DNA of 64,000 nt, taken from assembly GCA_963814645.1 (NCBI GenBank), contig CAWFDX010000002.1:310001-374000 (forward strand), read 5' to 3'. The notes beneath the pieces are model-generated. The model was given only the letters and a program-made list of their open reading frames with translations, searched no databases and had not been told where the DNA came from. Within the stretch, counting starts at the first letter, position 1; each line of letters opens with the position of its first letter. The position numbers and the translations under genes are program-made. Source of the DNA: RYN-230 sp963814645 (GTDB lineage: Bacteria > Actinomycetota > Actinomycetes > Streptosporangiales > Streptosporangiaceae). Of this stretch, positions 48,112 through 57,133 are shown piece after piece.

Positions 48112-50487
48112 TCAGGCGGCGATGGGCGCCTGCGACCTGGCTGGCTCAAGGGCCAGGTTGAGCACCTCGCGGACGTCGCTCACCGCGTGCACGGTCAGCT
48201 GGTTCCGCACGTCCTCAGGCACATCCTCCAGGTCGGGCTCGTTCCGCTTCGGGATGAGCACGGTGGTGATGCCGGCCCGGTGCGCGGCGAGCAGCTTCTG
48301 CTTCACCCCGCCGATCGGCAGCACCCGCCCGGTCAGCGAGACCTCACCGGTCATCGCCACGTCCGAGCGGACCAGCCGGCCGGACAGCAGCGAGGCCAGC
48401 GCGGTGGTCATGGTGACCCCGGCGCTCGGCCCGTCCTTGGGCACCGCGCCCGCGGGCACGTGCACGTGGACGCCGCGCTCCTTCAGGTCGCCGACCGGCA
48501 GTTCCAGCTCCGCGCCATGCGAGCGCAGGTAGGACAGCGCGATCTGGGCCGACTCCTTCATCACGTCACCGAGCTGCCCGGTGAGCGTGACACCGGTGGT
48601 GCCAGTCTCCGGGTCGGCCAGCGACGCTTCGATGAACAGCACGTCGCCGCCGGCGCCGGTGACCGCCAGCCCGGTAGCCACACCTGGCACCGCGGTCCGC
48701 TCGGCCGACTCCGGGGTGTGCCTGGGGTGTCCCAGGTACCCGTGCAGGTCGGCCACGTCCACGGTGACCGGCAGCGTGGCCTCGCCGGTCGCCACCTGGG
48801 CCGCGATCTTCCGCAGCACCCGCGCGATGGTCCGCTCCAGCGACCGGACGCCCGCCTCCCGGGTGTACTCCGACGCCAGCCGGTGCAGCGCGGCGTCGGT
48901 CAGCGTCACGTCGGACACCTCCAGGCCGGCCCGCTCCAGCTGACGCGGCAGCAGGTGACCCTGGGCGATGGTGACCTTCTCGGCCTCGGTGTAGCCGTCC
49001 AGCTGGATCAGCTCCATCCGGTCCAGCAGTGGGCTGGGAATGTTCTCCAGCGCGTTCGCGGTGGCGATGAACAGCACGTCCGACAGGTCGAGCTCGACCT
49101 CCAGGTAGTGGTCGCGGAACGTGTGGTTCTGCGCCGGGTCCAGCACCTCGAGCAGTGCCGCGGTGGGGTCGCCGCGGTAGTCCGCGCCGAGCTTGTCCAC
49201 CTCGTCCAGCAGGATGACCGGGTTCATCGACCCCGCCTCGCGGACGGCGCGGACGATCCGGCCGGGCAGCGCGCCGACGTAGGTGCGCCGGTGACCGCGG
49301 ATCTCCGCCTCGTCCCGGACACCGCCCAGCGCGACCCGGGCGAACTTGCGGCCCATCGCGCGGGCCACCGACTCGCCCAGCGAGGTCTTGCCGACCCCGG
49401 GCGGGCCTGCCAGCGCCAGCACCGCGCCGCTGCGGCGGCCGCCGACCAGGGCCAGGCCCTTGTCCGAGCGCCGCTTGCGCACCGCCAGGTACTCGATGAT
49501 CCGGTCCTTGACGTCGTCCAGCCCGGCGTGGTCCGCGTCCAGGATGCCGCGGGCGCCGGTGATGTCATAGGCGTCGTCGGTGGTCTCGTTCCACGGGATC
49601 TCCAGCACCGTGTCCAGCCAGGTGCGGATCCAGCTGCCCTCCGGCGACTGATCACTGGACCGCTCCAGCTTGGCGGCTTCCTTCATCGCCGCCTCGTGCA
49701 CCTTCTCGGGGAGGTTGGCCTTCTCGATCCGGGCCTTGTAGTCCTCTTCCTCGGTGCCCGGCTCGCCGTCCAGCTCGGACAGCTCCTTGCGGATCGCGGC
49801 CAGCTGCTGGCGGAGCAGGAACTCGCGCTGCTGCTTCTCCATGCCCTCGCGGACATCGTTCTGGATGGTCTCCGCCACGTCCAGCTCGGCCAGCTGGTCC
49901 CGGGCCCACCCGGTGAGCAGCTCGAGCCGCTGCTCCGGGTCGATCGTCTCGAGCAGCTGGGTGCGCTGCTCCATGGTCAGGTACCCGGCGTAGCCAGCGC
50001 TGTCGGCCAGGGCGGACGGGTCGGTGATCCGCTGCAGCACGTCGACCACCTGCCAGGCGCCACGCTTCTGCAGGATGGTGGCGGCCAGCCCGCGGTACTC
50101 CCGGGCCAGTTCCTGGGCCCGCTCGGACGCGGGCGGCTCGTCGATCACGGTGCCCTCGACCCACAGCGCCGCGCCGTTGCCGGTCGTGCCGACGCCGATG
50201 CGCACCCGGGACAGACCGCGGATCACCGCGGCGGGCTCACCGCTGGGCAGCCGGCCGGTCTGCTCGACCGCACCCAGCGTGCCGATCGCGGGGTACTTAC
50301 CATTAAGCCGCGGCACCAGCAGCACCTGCGGCGTCTTGTCTGACGCACCTGGCACCGCCGCGGACATCTGCGCGGCCTGGATCGCCGCGCGGGCCTCAGA
50401 AGCGGAGGTGTCCAGCGGCACCACCATCGTCGGCAGCACCACTGAATCGTCCAGTGGCAGCACCGGCAGGCGGAGTGTTTCGCTCAT
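48112..50487 (-). CDS. lon: ATP-dependent protease La (Lon)
   Basis: The 791-residue protein has the LON substrate-binding domain (LPVLPLDDSVVLPTMVVPLDTS), a coiled-coil region, AAA+ ATPase with Walker A GPPGVGKTSLG and Walker B PVILLDEVDKLG, and the C-terminal Ser-Lys protease with S688 in KDGPSAGVTM and the Lys in GGVKQKLLAAHRAG. It degrades misfolded and short-lived proteins in the cytoplasm. The ATG at 50487 follows AGGAAGTGACC; a GTG at 50493 is less likely. A ClgR-like box, GTTCGC-N5-GCG, lies about 75 bases upstream and a U-tract terminator follows the stop. Confidence 0.97.
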   Translation of the reverse strand: MSETLRLPVLPLDDSVVLPTMVVPLDTSASEARAAIQAAQMSAAVPGASDKTPQVLLVPRLNGKYPAIGTLGAVEQTGRLPSGEPAAVIRGLSRVRIGVGTTGNGAALWVEGTVIDEPPASERAQELAREYRGLAATILQKRGAWQVVDVLQRITDPSALADSAGYAGYLTMEQRTQLLETIDPEQRLELLTGWARDQLAELDVAETIQNDVREGMEKQQREFLLRQQLAAIRKELSELDGEPGTEEEDYKARIEKANLPEKVHEAAMKEAAKLERSSDQSPEGSWIRTWLDTVLEIPWNETTDDAYDITGARGILDADHAGLDDVKDRIIEYLAVRKRRSDKGLALVGGRRSGAVLALAGPPGVGKTSLGESVARAMGRKFARVALGGVRDEAEIRGHRRTYVGALPGRIVRAVREAGSMNPVILLDEVDKLGADYRGDPTAALLEVLDPAQNHTFRDHYLEVELDLSDVLFIATANALENIPSPLLDRMELIQLDGYTEAEKVTIAQGHLLPRQLERAGLEVSDVTLTDAALHRLASEYTREAGVRSLERTIARVLRKIAAQVATGEATLPVTVDVADLHGYLGHPRHTPESAERTAVPGVATGLAVTGAGGDVLFIEASLADPETGTTGVTLTGQLGDVMKESAQIALSYLRSHGAELELPVGDLKERGVHVHVPAGAVPKDGPSAGVTMTTALASLLSGRLVRSDVAMTGEVSLTGRVLPIGGVKQKLLAAHRAGITTVLIPKRNEPDLEDVPEDVRNQLTVHAVSDVREVLNLALEPARSQAPIAA

Positions 50488-50558
50488 GGTCACTTCCTGA
50501 AAATCGGGCTTGTCGTTTCCCCTTCAACAAGGGCCAGCGCGGTTTGTTTCCGGAATCC

Positions 50559-50572
50559 GTTCGCCCTCAGCG
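50559..50572 (-). promoter_or_regulatory. ClgR-like box upstream of lon
   Basis: GTTCGCCCTCAGCG on the plus strand fits GTTCGC-N5-GCG, the motif I recall for ClgR, the activator of clp and lon protease genes in Streptomyces and corynebacteria. It lies 72-85 bases from the lon start. A CCCTT-CAAC-AAGGG dyad at 50520-50533 lies closer to the start. Confidence 0.55.
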
Positions 50573-50778
50573 GACGTGCATTTGGGCAGGTCAGAGGGGA
50601 TGCCGGAAAGGCGGTGCGCGCGAGCCGTGCGCGAAGAGAGCCGCCACCTCGAAGGCGCCCCATAAAGCCCTGGGCCAATACCCGGGGGGGTAGCGACGCT
50701 GGCAATAACCATGCGCCGGGCCCAGCTATTCCCAGGGGCCCAGCCGGTCCGGATGCGGGCCGGGCGTAGCTTGTACGA

Positions 50779-51093
50779 ATGAGCGAGCTGCCACCAGAAC
50801 CACCGCACGAGCCATCCGAGTTCCACCACAGCCGCCGCCAGCACGCCGGCGAGATCGACCGGTTCAACGAGGATCAGCTGGACGAGCTGACCGAAGAGGA
50901 GCGGGTGGACCTCGGCGTAGACGCCTTCGACCCGGACGAGGTGCCACCAGCCACCGACGACCCGGTGCCCACCGACGTCACCGACAGCCCGGTGTACCAG
51001 GACGCCCGGGCCGAGATCGACAAGGAAGAGGCTGAGGGCGAGCTGCGGCTGAATAAGGACGGGTTCCCGCCCACCAGGTACGACGAGAAATAG
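50779..51093 (+). CDS. Small acidic protein of unknown function
   Basis: This 104-residue protein is rich in Glu, Asp and Pro (EDQLDELTEEERVDLGVDAFDPDEVPPATDDP), has no membrane segment and appears disordered except for a short helix near residues 24-48. The C-terminus reads DKEEAEGELRLNKDGFPPTRYDEK. There is no Shine-Dalgarno motif; a TAGCTT-like minus 10 lies just before the ATG, so the mRNA may be leaderless. It is divergent from lon and convergent with the CAP gene. I do not recognise a family. Confidence 0.65.
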   Translation: MSELPPEPPHEPSEFHHSRRQHAGEIDRFNEDQLDELTEEERVDLGVDAFDPDEVPPATDDPVPTDVTDSPVYQDARAEIDKEEAEGELRLNKDGFPPTRYDEK

Positions 51094-51100
51094 CCCGGAC

Positions 51101-51890
51101 TCAGTTGGCGAAGTCCTGGGTCAGCCACACCGTGCCCGAGCTGTCCCGGGACACGGCGATGCCGATGTGCGTGAACGTCGAGCTCAGGATGCTGCGCCGG
51201 TGCCCGTCGTCGGGCGGCTTCTCGTCCAGCATGCTCTGGGTCAGCCCCACCGCCAGCTGCGCGATGGCCGCCCCGGTATCGGCCACCGGCCCGCCCTCGC
51301 CGATGTTCTCCCCGGCCGCGGTCCAGTGCACGCCGGCCGCGGTCTCCCGCGCGCCGAGGGCCGGCTCGCCCGGGCACTGATGGGACAGCCCGCAGCCGGC
51401 CGCCATCACCGCATTGTGCCGGCCCGCGCTGGTATCCAGGCCGGCCAGCACCGTGTAGGCAGGCAGGCCGGCCTGTGCACGAGCTTGATTAATCAACGCC
51501 AGTACCTGCTGGGCCGCCGCATCCAGGCTCGCGGCCGGCCCGGCTGACCGGGTGCCAGTCGCGGTAGCGGCCGGGGTGGGCCGGGCTGATGCGGCAGGCG
51601 CTGGCGTTCGGCGGGAGTGGTGCGGGTGCCGGGCCGCCGGGGTGCGCGGCGCTACGGCGGGCTGCTGGTGGCTGGTGGCCAGCGGCCGGGCGCAGGGGGT
51701 GGCCGCGGCCACCCCGGGGCAGCCCGGCCGCCGTGGCGGTGAGCTGGGCCGGCCCGGTAGCGCCGGTCATCCGCGGCGCGTGGCTGGGCTGATGCGTGAT
51801 GATCAGGGCCGCCACCGCCACCGCGGCCACCGCGAACAGGGCGCTGAGCACGACGGACCGGTCATGCCGGCTGGATCCGTGCGCTGGCAT
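51101..51890 (-). CDS. CAP-domain (SCP/PR-1-like) secreted protein, apparently frameshifted in the linker
   Basis: The C-terminal domain (frame ending at 51101) is a CAP fold: AAQQVLALINQARAQAGLPAY, RHNAVMAAGCGLSHQCPG, GENIGEGGPV and DGHRRSILSSTFTHIGIAV. It lacks its own export signal. A signal-anchor (VVLSALFAVAAVAVAALII) lies upstream in another frame starting at ATG 51890. The frames could join in the Pro/Ala-rich linker by one base at CCCCGGGG (51712-51719). The intact product would be an exported protein of about 260 residues. Alternatively the CAP frame starts alone at GTG 51712 and is cytoplasmic, which would be odd for this family. Confidence 0.7.
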
Positions 51891-52017
51891 CGCGCCACCT
51901 CCAACCGCCGATGATCGTAGCGGCGGCCGGGCGGCGAGATGCCCGGTTTGCCCGCCCTGGTGGCCCGCGGCCGGGACAGCTCAGGTGATCATGGCAGGGA
52001 GCGGAGGAGAGTGCCGG

Positions 52018-53475
52018 ATGTCAGACCGCGTCGTGATCGACGGCTCGTCGCTGACCTGCGCGCAGGTCGCGCGGGCCGGCCGGGGCGAGGCGAGCGTCGC
52101 GGTGGCCCCGGCGGCCGTCGCCGCGGCCACCGCGGCCTGGCAGGTGGCCCGGGAGGTGGCCGCGGCCCGGCCGGTCTACGGCTGGACCACCGGGGTGGGC
52201 GCCAACCGCACCGTCCAGGTGGCCGCGGCCGAAGCGGCCGAGCACGGGCTGAACCTGCTGCGCAGCCACGCGGCCGGGGCCGGCCCGCTGCTCGAGCCGG
52301 ATCTGGCCCGGGCCATGCTGGTCGTCCGGCTGAACCAGATCGGGGCGGGCGGCTCCGGGGTGGACCCGGGGGTGCTGGACGTGCTGGCCGACGCGATCAA
52401 CCGGGGGTTCGTCCCGCCGGTGCCGCGGTACGGGGCGATCGGCACCGGCGACCTGACCGCGCTGGCCGCGACCGGGCTCTGCTTGTTGGGCGAGCGGGAC
52501 TGGCTGGCGGTGGAGGGCAGCGGCCCGCCGCCGCGCTTCGCGCTGCGCCCGGCCGAAGTGCTCGGCTTCCTGAGCAGCAGCGCCGCGACGCTCGGCGAGG
52601 CCGCCCTGGCCTGCGCCGACCTGACCCGGCTGAGCCGGGCGGCGGTGCCCATCGCGGCGCTGTCACTGCTCGCGGTGCGCGGCAGCGCCGAGCCATTCGC
52701 GGCCGCGGTGCAGCGGGCCCGGCCGCATCCCGGCCAGCAGCAGGTGGCCGCGGCCGTCCGCCAGCTGACCGAGGGGCAGCCCGGCCCGGCCGCCAGGCTG
52801 CAGGACCCGTACGGCTACCGGGCGTTCCCGCAGGTGCACGGCCCGGCGCTGGACACGGTGGCGCACGCGTCGCACGTGGTCACCGTGGACATCAACGCGG
52901 CCAGCGAGAACCCGCTGGTGGACCCGGCCGGGCACACCGTGTGGCACAACGGCAACTTCCACGCCACCTATGCCGGTCTGGCGCTGGACGCGGCCCGGGC
53001 GGCGCTGTTCCAGACCGCGGCGCTGGGTGCGGCCCGGCTCGGCACGCTGGTCGAGCCGGCCTTCACCGGCCTGGAGGCGTTCGCCGCGGACACCCCGGCC
53101 AGTTCGGGGATCATGATCCTGGAGTACGTCTGCCAGTCCGCGGTGGCGGACATCCGCCGGCTGGCCGCCCCGGCCGCGCTGGGCAGCGCGGTGCTGTCCC
53201 GCGGGGTAGAGGAGCACGCCGGCTTCTCCACCCAGTCGGCCCGGGCCAGCTCTGAGGCGACCACCGCCTACCGGGCCGTGCTGGCCTGCGAACTGGTCGG
53301 CGCGGTCCGGGTGCTCCGGATGCAGCGCCGCGGCCCGGTCACCGGCCCGCTGCGGGCCGCGTTCGACGCGGCCACCGCGGTGCTCGACCCGCGCACCGCG
53401 GACCGCCCGCTGGACGGCGACCTGGCCGCCGCCGACGGGCTGCTCGACGGGTATGCCGACCTGACCGGCTGGTAA
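52018..53475 (+). CDS. Aromatic amino acid lyase superfamily protein lacking the MIO triad
   Basis: This 485-residue helical protein aligns with histidine/phenylalanine ammonia-lyases: the catalytic Tyr in VYGWTTGVGANR, NLLRSHAAGAG, RLNQIGAGGSG, and the C-terminal ASENPLVDPAGHTVWHNGNFHATYAGLALD segment. At the MIO site the usual GSVGASGDLAPLA is replaced by GAIGTGDLTALA (residues 139-150), so the Ala-Ser-Gly triad that cyclises to MIO is absent. A normal ammonia-lyase mechanism is therefore unlikely. The ATG follows GGAGGAGA. It leads, after 61 bases, into a molybdenum hydroxylase operon and may supply or consume an imidazole or aryl acid. Confidence 0.85.
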   Translation: MSDRVVIDGSSLTCAQVARAGRGEASVAVAPAAVAAATAAWQVAREVAAARPVYGWTTGVGANRTVQVAAAEAAEHGLNLLRSHAAGAGPLLEPDLARAMLVVRLNQIGAGGSGVDPGVLDVLADAINRGFVPPVPRYGAIGTGDLTALAATGLCLLGERDWLAVEGSGPPPRFALRPAEVLGFLSSSAATLGEAALACADLTRLSRAAVPIAALSLLAVRGSAEPFAAAVQRARPHPGQQQVAAAVRQLTEGQPGPAARLQDPYGYRAFPQVHGPALDTVAHASHVVTVDINAASENPLVDPAGHTVWHNGNFHATYAGLALDAARAALFQTAALGAARLGTLVEPAFTGLEAFAADTPASSGIMILEYVCQSAVADIRRLAAPAALGSAVLSRGVEEHAGFSTQSARASSEATTAYRAVLACELVGAVRVLRMQRRGPVTGPLRAAFDAATAVLDPRTADRPLDGDLAAADGLLDGYADLTGW

Positions 53476-53536
53476 CCAGCGCGCTGACGTGGTTTATCGT
53501 GGGCCGGTACTGACACGGTGGCAGTGAGGAGACCTG

Positions 53537-55786
53537 ATGAGCATTCTGGGAACCCGGGTGGTGCGGACCGAGGACCCACGATTGCTCACCGCCGGAGGCA
53601 CCTATACCGACGATCTCCGGCTGCCGGAACTGGCCGGCGCGCTCCGGGTGACGTTCGTGCGCAGCCCGGTGGCGCACGCCGAGATCACCGGCATCGACAT
53701 CAAAGAGGCGCTGGACAGCCCCGGCGTGGTCGCGGTGCTGACCGCGGCGGACGCCGATGACCTGCCCCCGGCGGCCGGCCTGGCCACCGAGCCGCTGCTG
53801 GCCACCGACCGGGTGCGCTACGTGGGCGAGCCGGTCGCGATCGTGCTGACCGAGGACGGCTACCAGGGCGAGGACGCGGCCGAGCTGGTCAACGTGGACT
53901 ACGCGCCGCTGGCCGCGGTGATCGGGGTGGACGCGGCGCTGGCCGATGAGTCGCTGCTGTTCCCGGCGGCGGGGTCCAACGTGCTCCGGTCCGGCGGCGG
54001 CCCGGCGCCGGACGGCGCGTTCGACGGCTGCGACGTCGTGGTGCAGCGCACGTTCCCGAACCAGCGGGTGGCCCCGGTCCCGCTGGAGGTCCGTGCGGCC
54101 GCCGCCACCTGGGCGGACGGCCGGCTCACCCTGTGGGCCAGCACGCAGAACGCGCAGCAGGCCCGGGATCAGGTAGCCGAGGCGCTCGGCCTGGATGCGG
54201 CGGAGGTACGGGTCATCACCCCGGACGTCGGCGGCGGCTTCGGTGCCAAGATCGCCACGGACCGGGACACGATCGTGGTGGCCTGGGCGGCGCGCCGGCT
54301 CGGCCAGCCGCTGCGCTGGGTGGAGACCCGGAACGAGAACCTGCTCGGCATGGTGCACGGCCGGGCCCAGCAGCACACGGTCCGGATCGGCGGCACCCGG
54401 GACGGCCGGATCCTCGCCTACCACCTGGATATCGTCCAGGATTGCGGGGCCTACCCGCGGTTCGGTCTTTTCCTGCCCAACCTGACCCAGCTGATGGCCA
54501 GCGGCGTGTACGACCTGCCGTACTGCCGGTCCAGCTTCCAGGTCGTGGCGACCAATACGACGCCGATCTCGGCCTACCGGGGCGCCGGGCGGCCCGAGGC
54601 CACCGCGGCCATCGAGCGCGCGGTGGACCTGTTCGCCGCCGAGATCGGGCTGGACCCGGCCGAGGTGCGCCGCCGCAACCTGGTGCCGCCCGACGCGTTC
54701 CCATACACCACCCCGGGCGGGGCGGTCTACGACACCGGCGCTTATGAGGCGGCGCTGGACAAGGTGCTGGCCGCGGCCGGGTACCCGGAACTGCGCGCCG
54801 AGCAGGGCCGCCGCCGCGAGCGCGGCGACGCGGCGCAGCTCGGCATCGGGGTGTCCTGCTACGTCGAGATCACCGCCGGGGACTACTCCGGCGGCGAGAC
54901 GTCCCGCCTGGTGGTGGACGGCACCGGGGCGGCCACCGTGTACACCGGCAGCTCGCCGCATGGCCAGGGCCACGCCACCGCGTACGCCATGCTGGTGACC
55001 AGCGAGCTCGGCATCCCGATGGACCGGATCACGGTGCGGCACGGCGACACCGACGAAGTGCCCCGGGGCGTCGGCACCTACGGCTCCCGCTCGCTGCAGC
55101 TCGGCGGCAGCGCCGTGCACCAGGCCGCGGTCGAGGTGCGCGACCAGGCCCGCGGGCTGGCCGCTGGCCTGCTCGAGGCCAGCCAAGCCGACCTGGAACT
55201 GGATCTGAGCCGGGGCGTCTGGCAGGTGCGCGGCGACCCGGACACCGCGCTGAGCTGGGCCGCGGTGGCCGGGCAGGCCGGCCCGGCGGGGCTGGCGGCT
55301 GATGTCGAGTTCAAGCCGGACAGCCCGACATTCCCGTTCGGCGCGCACGTCTCGGTCGTCGAGGTGGACACCGAGACCGGGCAGGCCACCCTGCTCCGGC
55401 ACGTCACCGTGGACGACGCGGGCCGGGTGCTGAACCCGGTGCTGGCCGAGGGGCAGCGGCACGGCGGCATCGCCCAGGGGGTGGCCCAGGCGCTGCTCGA
55501 AGAGGTGCGCTACGACCCGGACGGCAACCCGCTGACCGGCACGCTGGCCGACTACGCCGCGATCACCGCCACCGAGCTGCCGTCGTTCGAGCTGGTCGGG
55601 ATGGAGACGCCGACCACGGTGAACCCCCTCGGCGTGAAGGGCATCGGCGAGGCGGGCACGATCGGCGCCACCCCGGCCGCGCTGAGCGCCGTGGTGGACG
55701 CCGTCGCCCACCTCGGCGTCCGGCACATCGACATGCCAGCCACGCCGCTCCGGGTGTGGACCGCGATCAGGGAGGCGCGCTCGTGA
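53537..55786 (+). CDS. Molybdenum hydroxylase large subunit (xanthine dehydrogenase/CoxL family)
   Basis: The 749-residue protein has the MoCo-binding segments VTPDVGGGFGAKI-like PDVGGGFGAKIATDRD, AYRGAGRPEATAAIERAVDLFA, SSPHGQGHATAYAML, GSRSLQLGGSAV and GVKGIGEAGTIGATPAAL with the catalytic Glu. AYRGAGR is the form II/other-hydroxylase signature rather than the AYxCSFR of true CO dehydrogenase, so it hydroxylates an organic substrate (aldehyde, N-heterocycle or purine-like). The stop overlaps the small subunit start (GTGA). Electrons pass to the iron-sulphur and FAD subunits encoded next. Confidence 0.94.
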   Translation: MSILGTRVVRTEDPRLLTAGGTYTDDLRLPELAGALRVTFVRSPVAHAEITGIDIKEALDSPGVVAVLTAADADDLPPAAGLATEPLLATDRVRYVGEPVAIVLTEDGYQGEDAAELVNVDYAPLAAVIGVDAALADESLLFPAAGSNVLRSGGGPAPDGAFDGCDVVVQRTFPNQRVAPVPLEVRAAAATWADGRLTLWASTQNAQQARDQVAEALGLDAAEVRVITPDVGGGFGAKIATDRDTIVVAWAARRLGQPLRWVETRNENLLGMVHGRAQQHTVRIGGTRDGRILAYHLDIVQDCGAYPRFGLFLPNLTQLMASGVYDLPYCRSSFQVVATNTTPISAYRGAGRPEATAAIERAVDLFAAEIGLDPAEVRRRNLVPPDAFPYTTPGGAVYDTGAYEAALDKVLAAAGYPELRAEQGRRRERGDAAQLGIGVSCYVEITAGDYSGGETSRLVVDGTGAATVYTGSSPHGQGHATAYAMLVTSELGIPMDRITVRHGDTDEVPRGVGTYGSRSLQLGGSAVHQAAVEVRDQARGLAAGLLEASQADLELDLSRGVWQVRGDPDTALSWAAVAGQAGPAGLAADVEFKPDSPTFPFGAHVSVVEVDTETGQATLLRHVTVDDAGRVLNPVLAEGQRHGGIAQGVAQALLEEVRYDPDGNPLTGTLADYAAITATELPSFELVGMETPTTVNPLGVKGIGEAGTIGATPAALSAVVDAVAHLGVRHIDMPATPLRVWTAIREARS

Positions 55787-56298
55787 AGGTGACGATGACG
55801 GTGAACGGCGCCGAGGTGGCCGCGGAGGTCGAGGACCGCACGCTGCTGGTGCACTTCCTGCGGGATACGGCCGGGCTGACCGCGACCAACATCGGCTGCG
55901 ACACCACGTCCTGCGGCGCCTGCACGGTGCTGCTGGACGGTGAATCGGTAAAGTCGTGCACCGTGCTGGCCGCCCAGGCCGATGGGCACGACGTGGTCAC
56001 CGCGGAAGGGCTGGCCGGGCCAGATGGCGAGCTGCATCCGGTGCAGCGGGCGTTCCGCAGTGAGCACGGCCTGCAGTGCGGCTTCTGCACCCCGGGCATG
56101 GTGCTGGCGTCGGTGTCCCTGCTCCGGGAGAACCCGCAGCCCACCGAGGAACAGGTCCGGATGGGACTGGAAGGCAACCTGTGCCGGTGTACCGGCTACC
56201 ACAACATCGTCCGCGCGGTGCTGGCCGCCGCCGGGGAGATGTCCGGCTCCGCCGGGCCGGCCGCCGGGGAGCTGGCCACCGGCGAGGTGGCCCAGTGA
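55783..56298 (+). CDS. Molybdenum hydroxylase small subunit, [2Fe-2S] (CoxS-type)
   Basis: This 171-residue protein has the plant-type ferredoxin cluster IGCDTTSCGACTVLLDG with a later Cys in VKSCTVL, and the second cluster CGFCTPGM plus CRCTGYHNIVRAV. It carries electrons from the Mo centre to FAD. The GTG start overlaps the large-subunit stop, with GGGAGG upstream. The stop overlaps the FAD subunit start. About 20 extra residues at the C-terminus are small and acidic. Confidence 0.95.
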   Translation: MKVTMTVNGAEVAAEVEDRTLLVHFLRDTAGLTATNIGCDTTSCGACTVLLDGESVKSCTVLAAQADGHDVVTAEGLAGPDGELHPVQRAFRSEHGLQCGFCTPGMVLASVSLLRENPQPTEEQVRMGLEGNLCRCTGYHNIVRAVLAAAGEMSGSAGPAAGELATGEVAQ

Positions 56299-57116
56299 TC
56301 CCGGCGCCGTTCAGCTACCAGCGCGCGGCCACGGTCGACGAGGCGCTGGCGCTGGTCAGCGAGTACGGCGATGAGGCCAAGTTCCTGGCCGGCGGGCATT
56401 CCCTGCTGCCACTGATGAAGCTGCGGCTGGCCCAGCCCGAGATGCTCGTCGACCTGGCCCCGCTGCGCGAGCTGAGCTACATCCGGGACGCGGCTGGGCA
56501 CATCGCGATTGGCGCGCTGACCCGGCACCACGACCTGGAGCACTCCGCGCTGCTGGCGCAGGCCGTCCCGCTGCTGGCGCACGCGGCTGGCCAGGTGGGT
56601 GACCCGCAGATCCGGCACCGCGGCACGCTCGGCGGGTCGCTGGCGCACGGCGACCCCGCATCCGACCTGCCCGCCGTCATCCTGGCCCTGGACGCGGTCA
56701 TGGTGGCCCGCGGGCCGCACGGGGAGCGGGAGATCGCCGCCGCCGACTTCTTCCAGGGCCTGTTCGAGACCGCGCTGGAACCGGATGAGCTGCTGGTCGA
56801 AATCCGGGTGCCCAAGCCGGCCGCGGCCGGCTGGTCGTTCCAGAAGTTCACCAAGCGGGCCATCGACTGGGCCATCGTCGGCGTCGCGGTGCAGGGCAGC
56901 GCGGTCGCCCTGGTCAACATGGCCAGCACCCCGGTCCGGGCGGCCGGGGTGGAGCGCGCGCTGGCCGCCGGGGCGGCACCCCGCGACGCAGCGGCGCACG
57001 CCGCCGACGGGACCAGCCCGGTCGAGGACATCAACGCCACCCCGGCCTACCGCGAGCACCTGGCCCGGATCCTGACCGGCCGGGCCCTCGCGGAAGCCGC
57101 CGGGCGCGCCGGATAA
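56295..57116 (+). CDS. Molybdenum hydroxylase FAD subunit (CoxM-type)
   Basis: The 273-residue protein reads IPAPFSYQRAATVDEALALVSEYGDEAKFLAGGHSLLPLMKLRLA, with the AGGHSLLP FAD motif, and RGTLGGSLAHGDPASDLPAVILALDA, the second FAD motif, followed by a CO_deh_flav_C domain. It passes electrons to a soluble acceptor. GTG at 56295 overlaps the small-subunit stop. The order L-S-M differs from the cox operon order M-S-L but is common in actinobacterial hydroxylases. Confidence 0.93.
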   Translation: MIPAPFSYQRAATVDEALALVSEYGDEAKFLAGGHSLLPLMKLRLAQPEMLVDLAPLRELSYIRDAAGHIAIGALTRHHDLEHSALLAQAVPLLAHAAGQVGDPQIRHRGTLGGSLAHGDPASDLPAVILALDAVMVARGPHGEREIAAADFFQGLFETALEPDELLVEIRVPKPAAAGWSFQKFTKRAIDWAIVGVAVQGSAVALVNMASTPVRAAGVERALAAGAAPRDAAAHAADGTSPVEDINATPAYREHLARILTGRALAEAAGRAG

Positions 57117-57133
57117 CACGTCAAGGAGAACCC

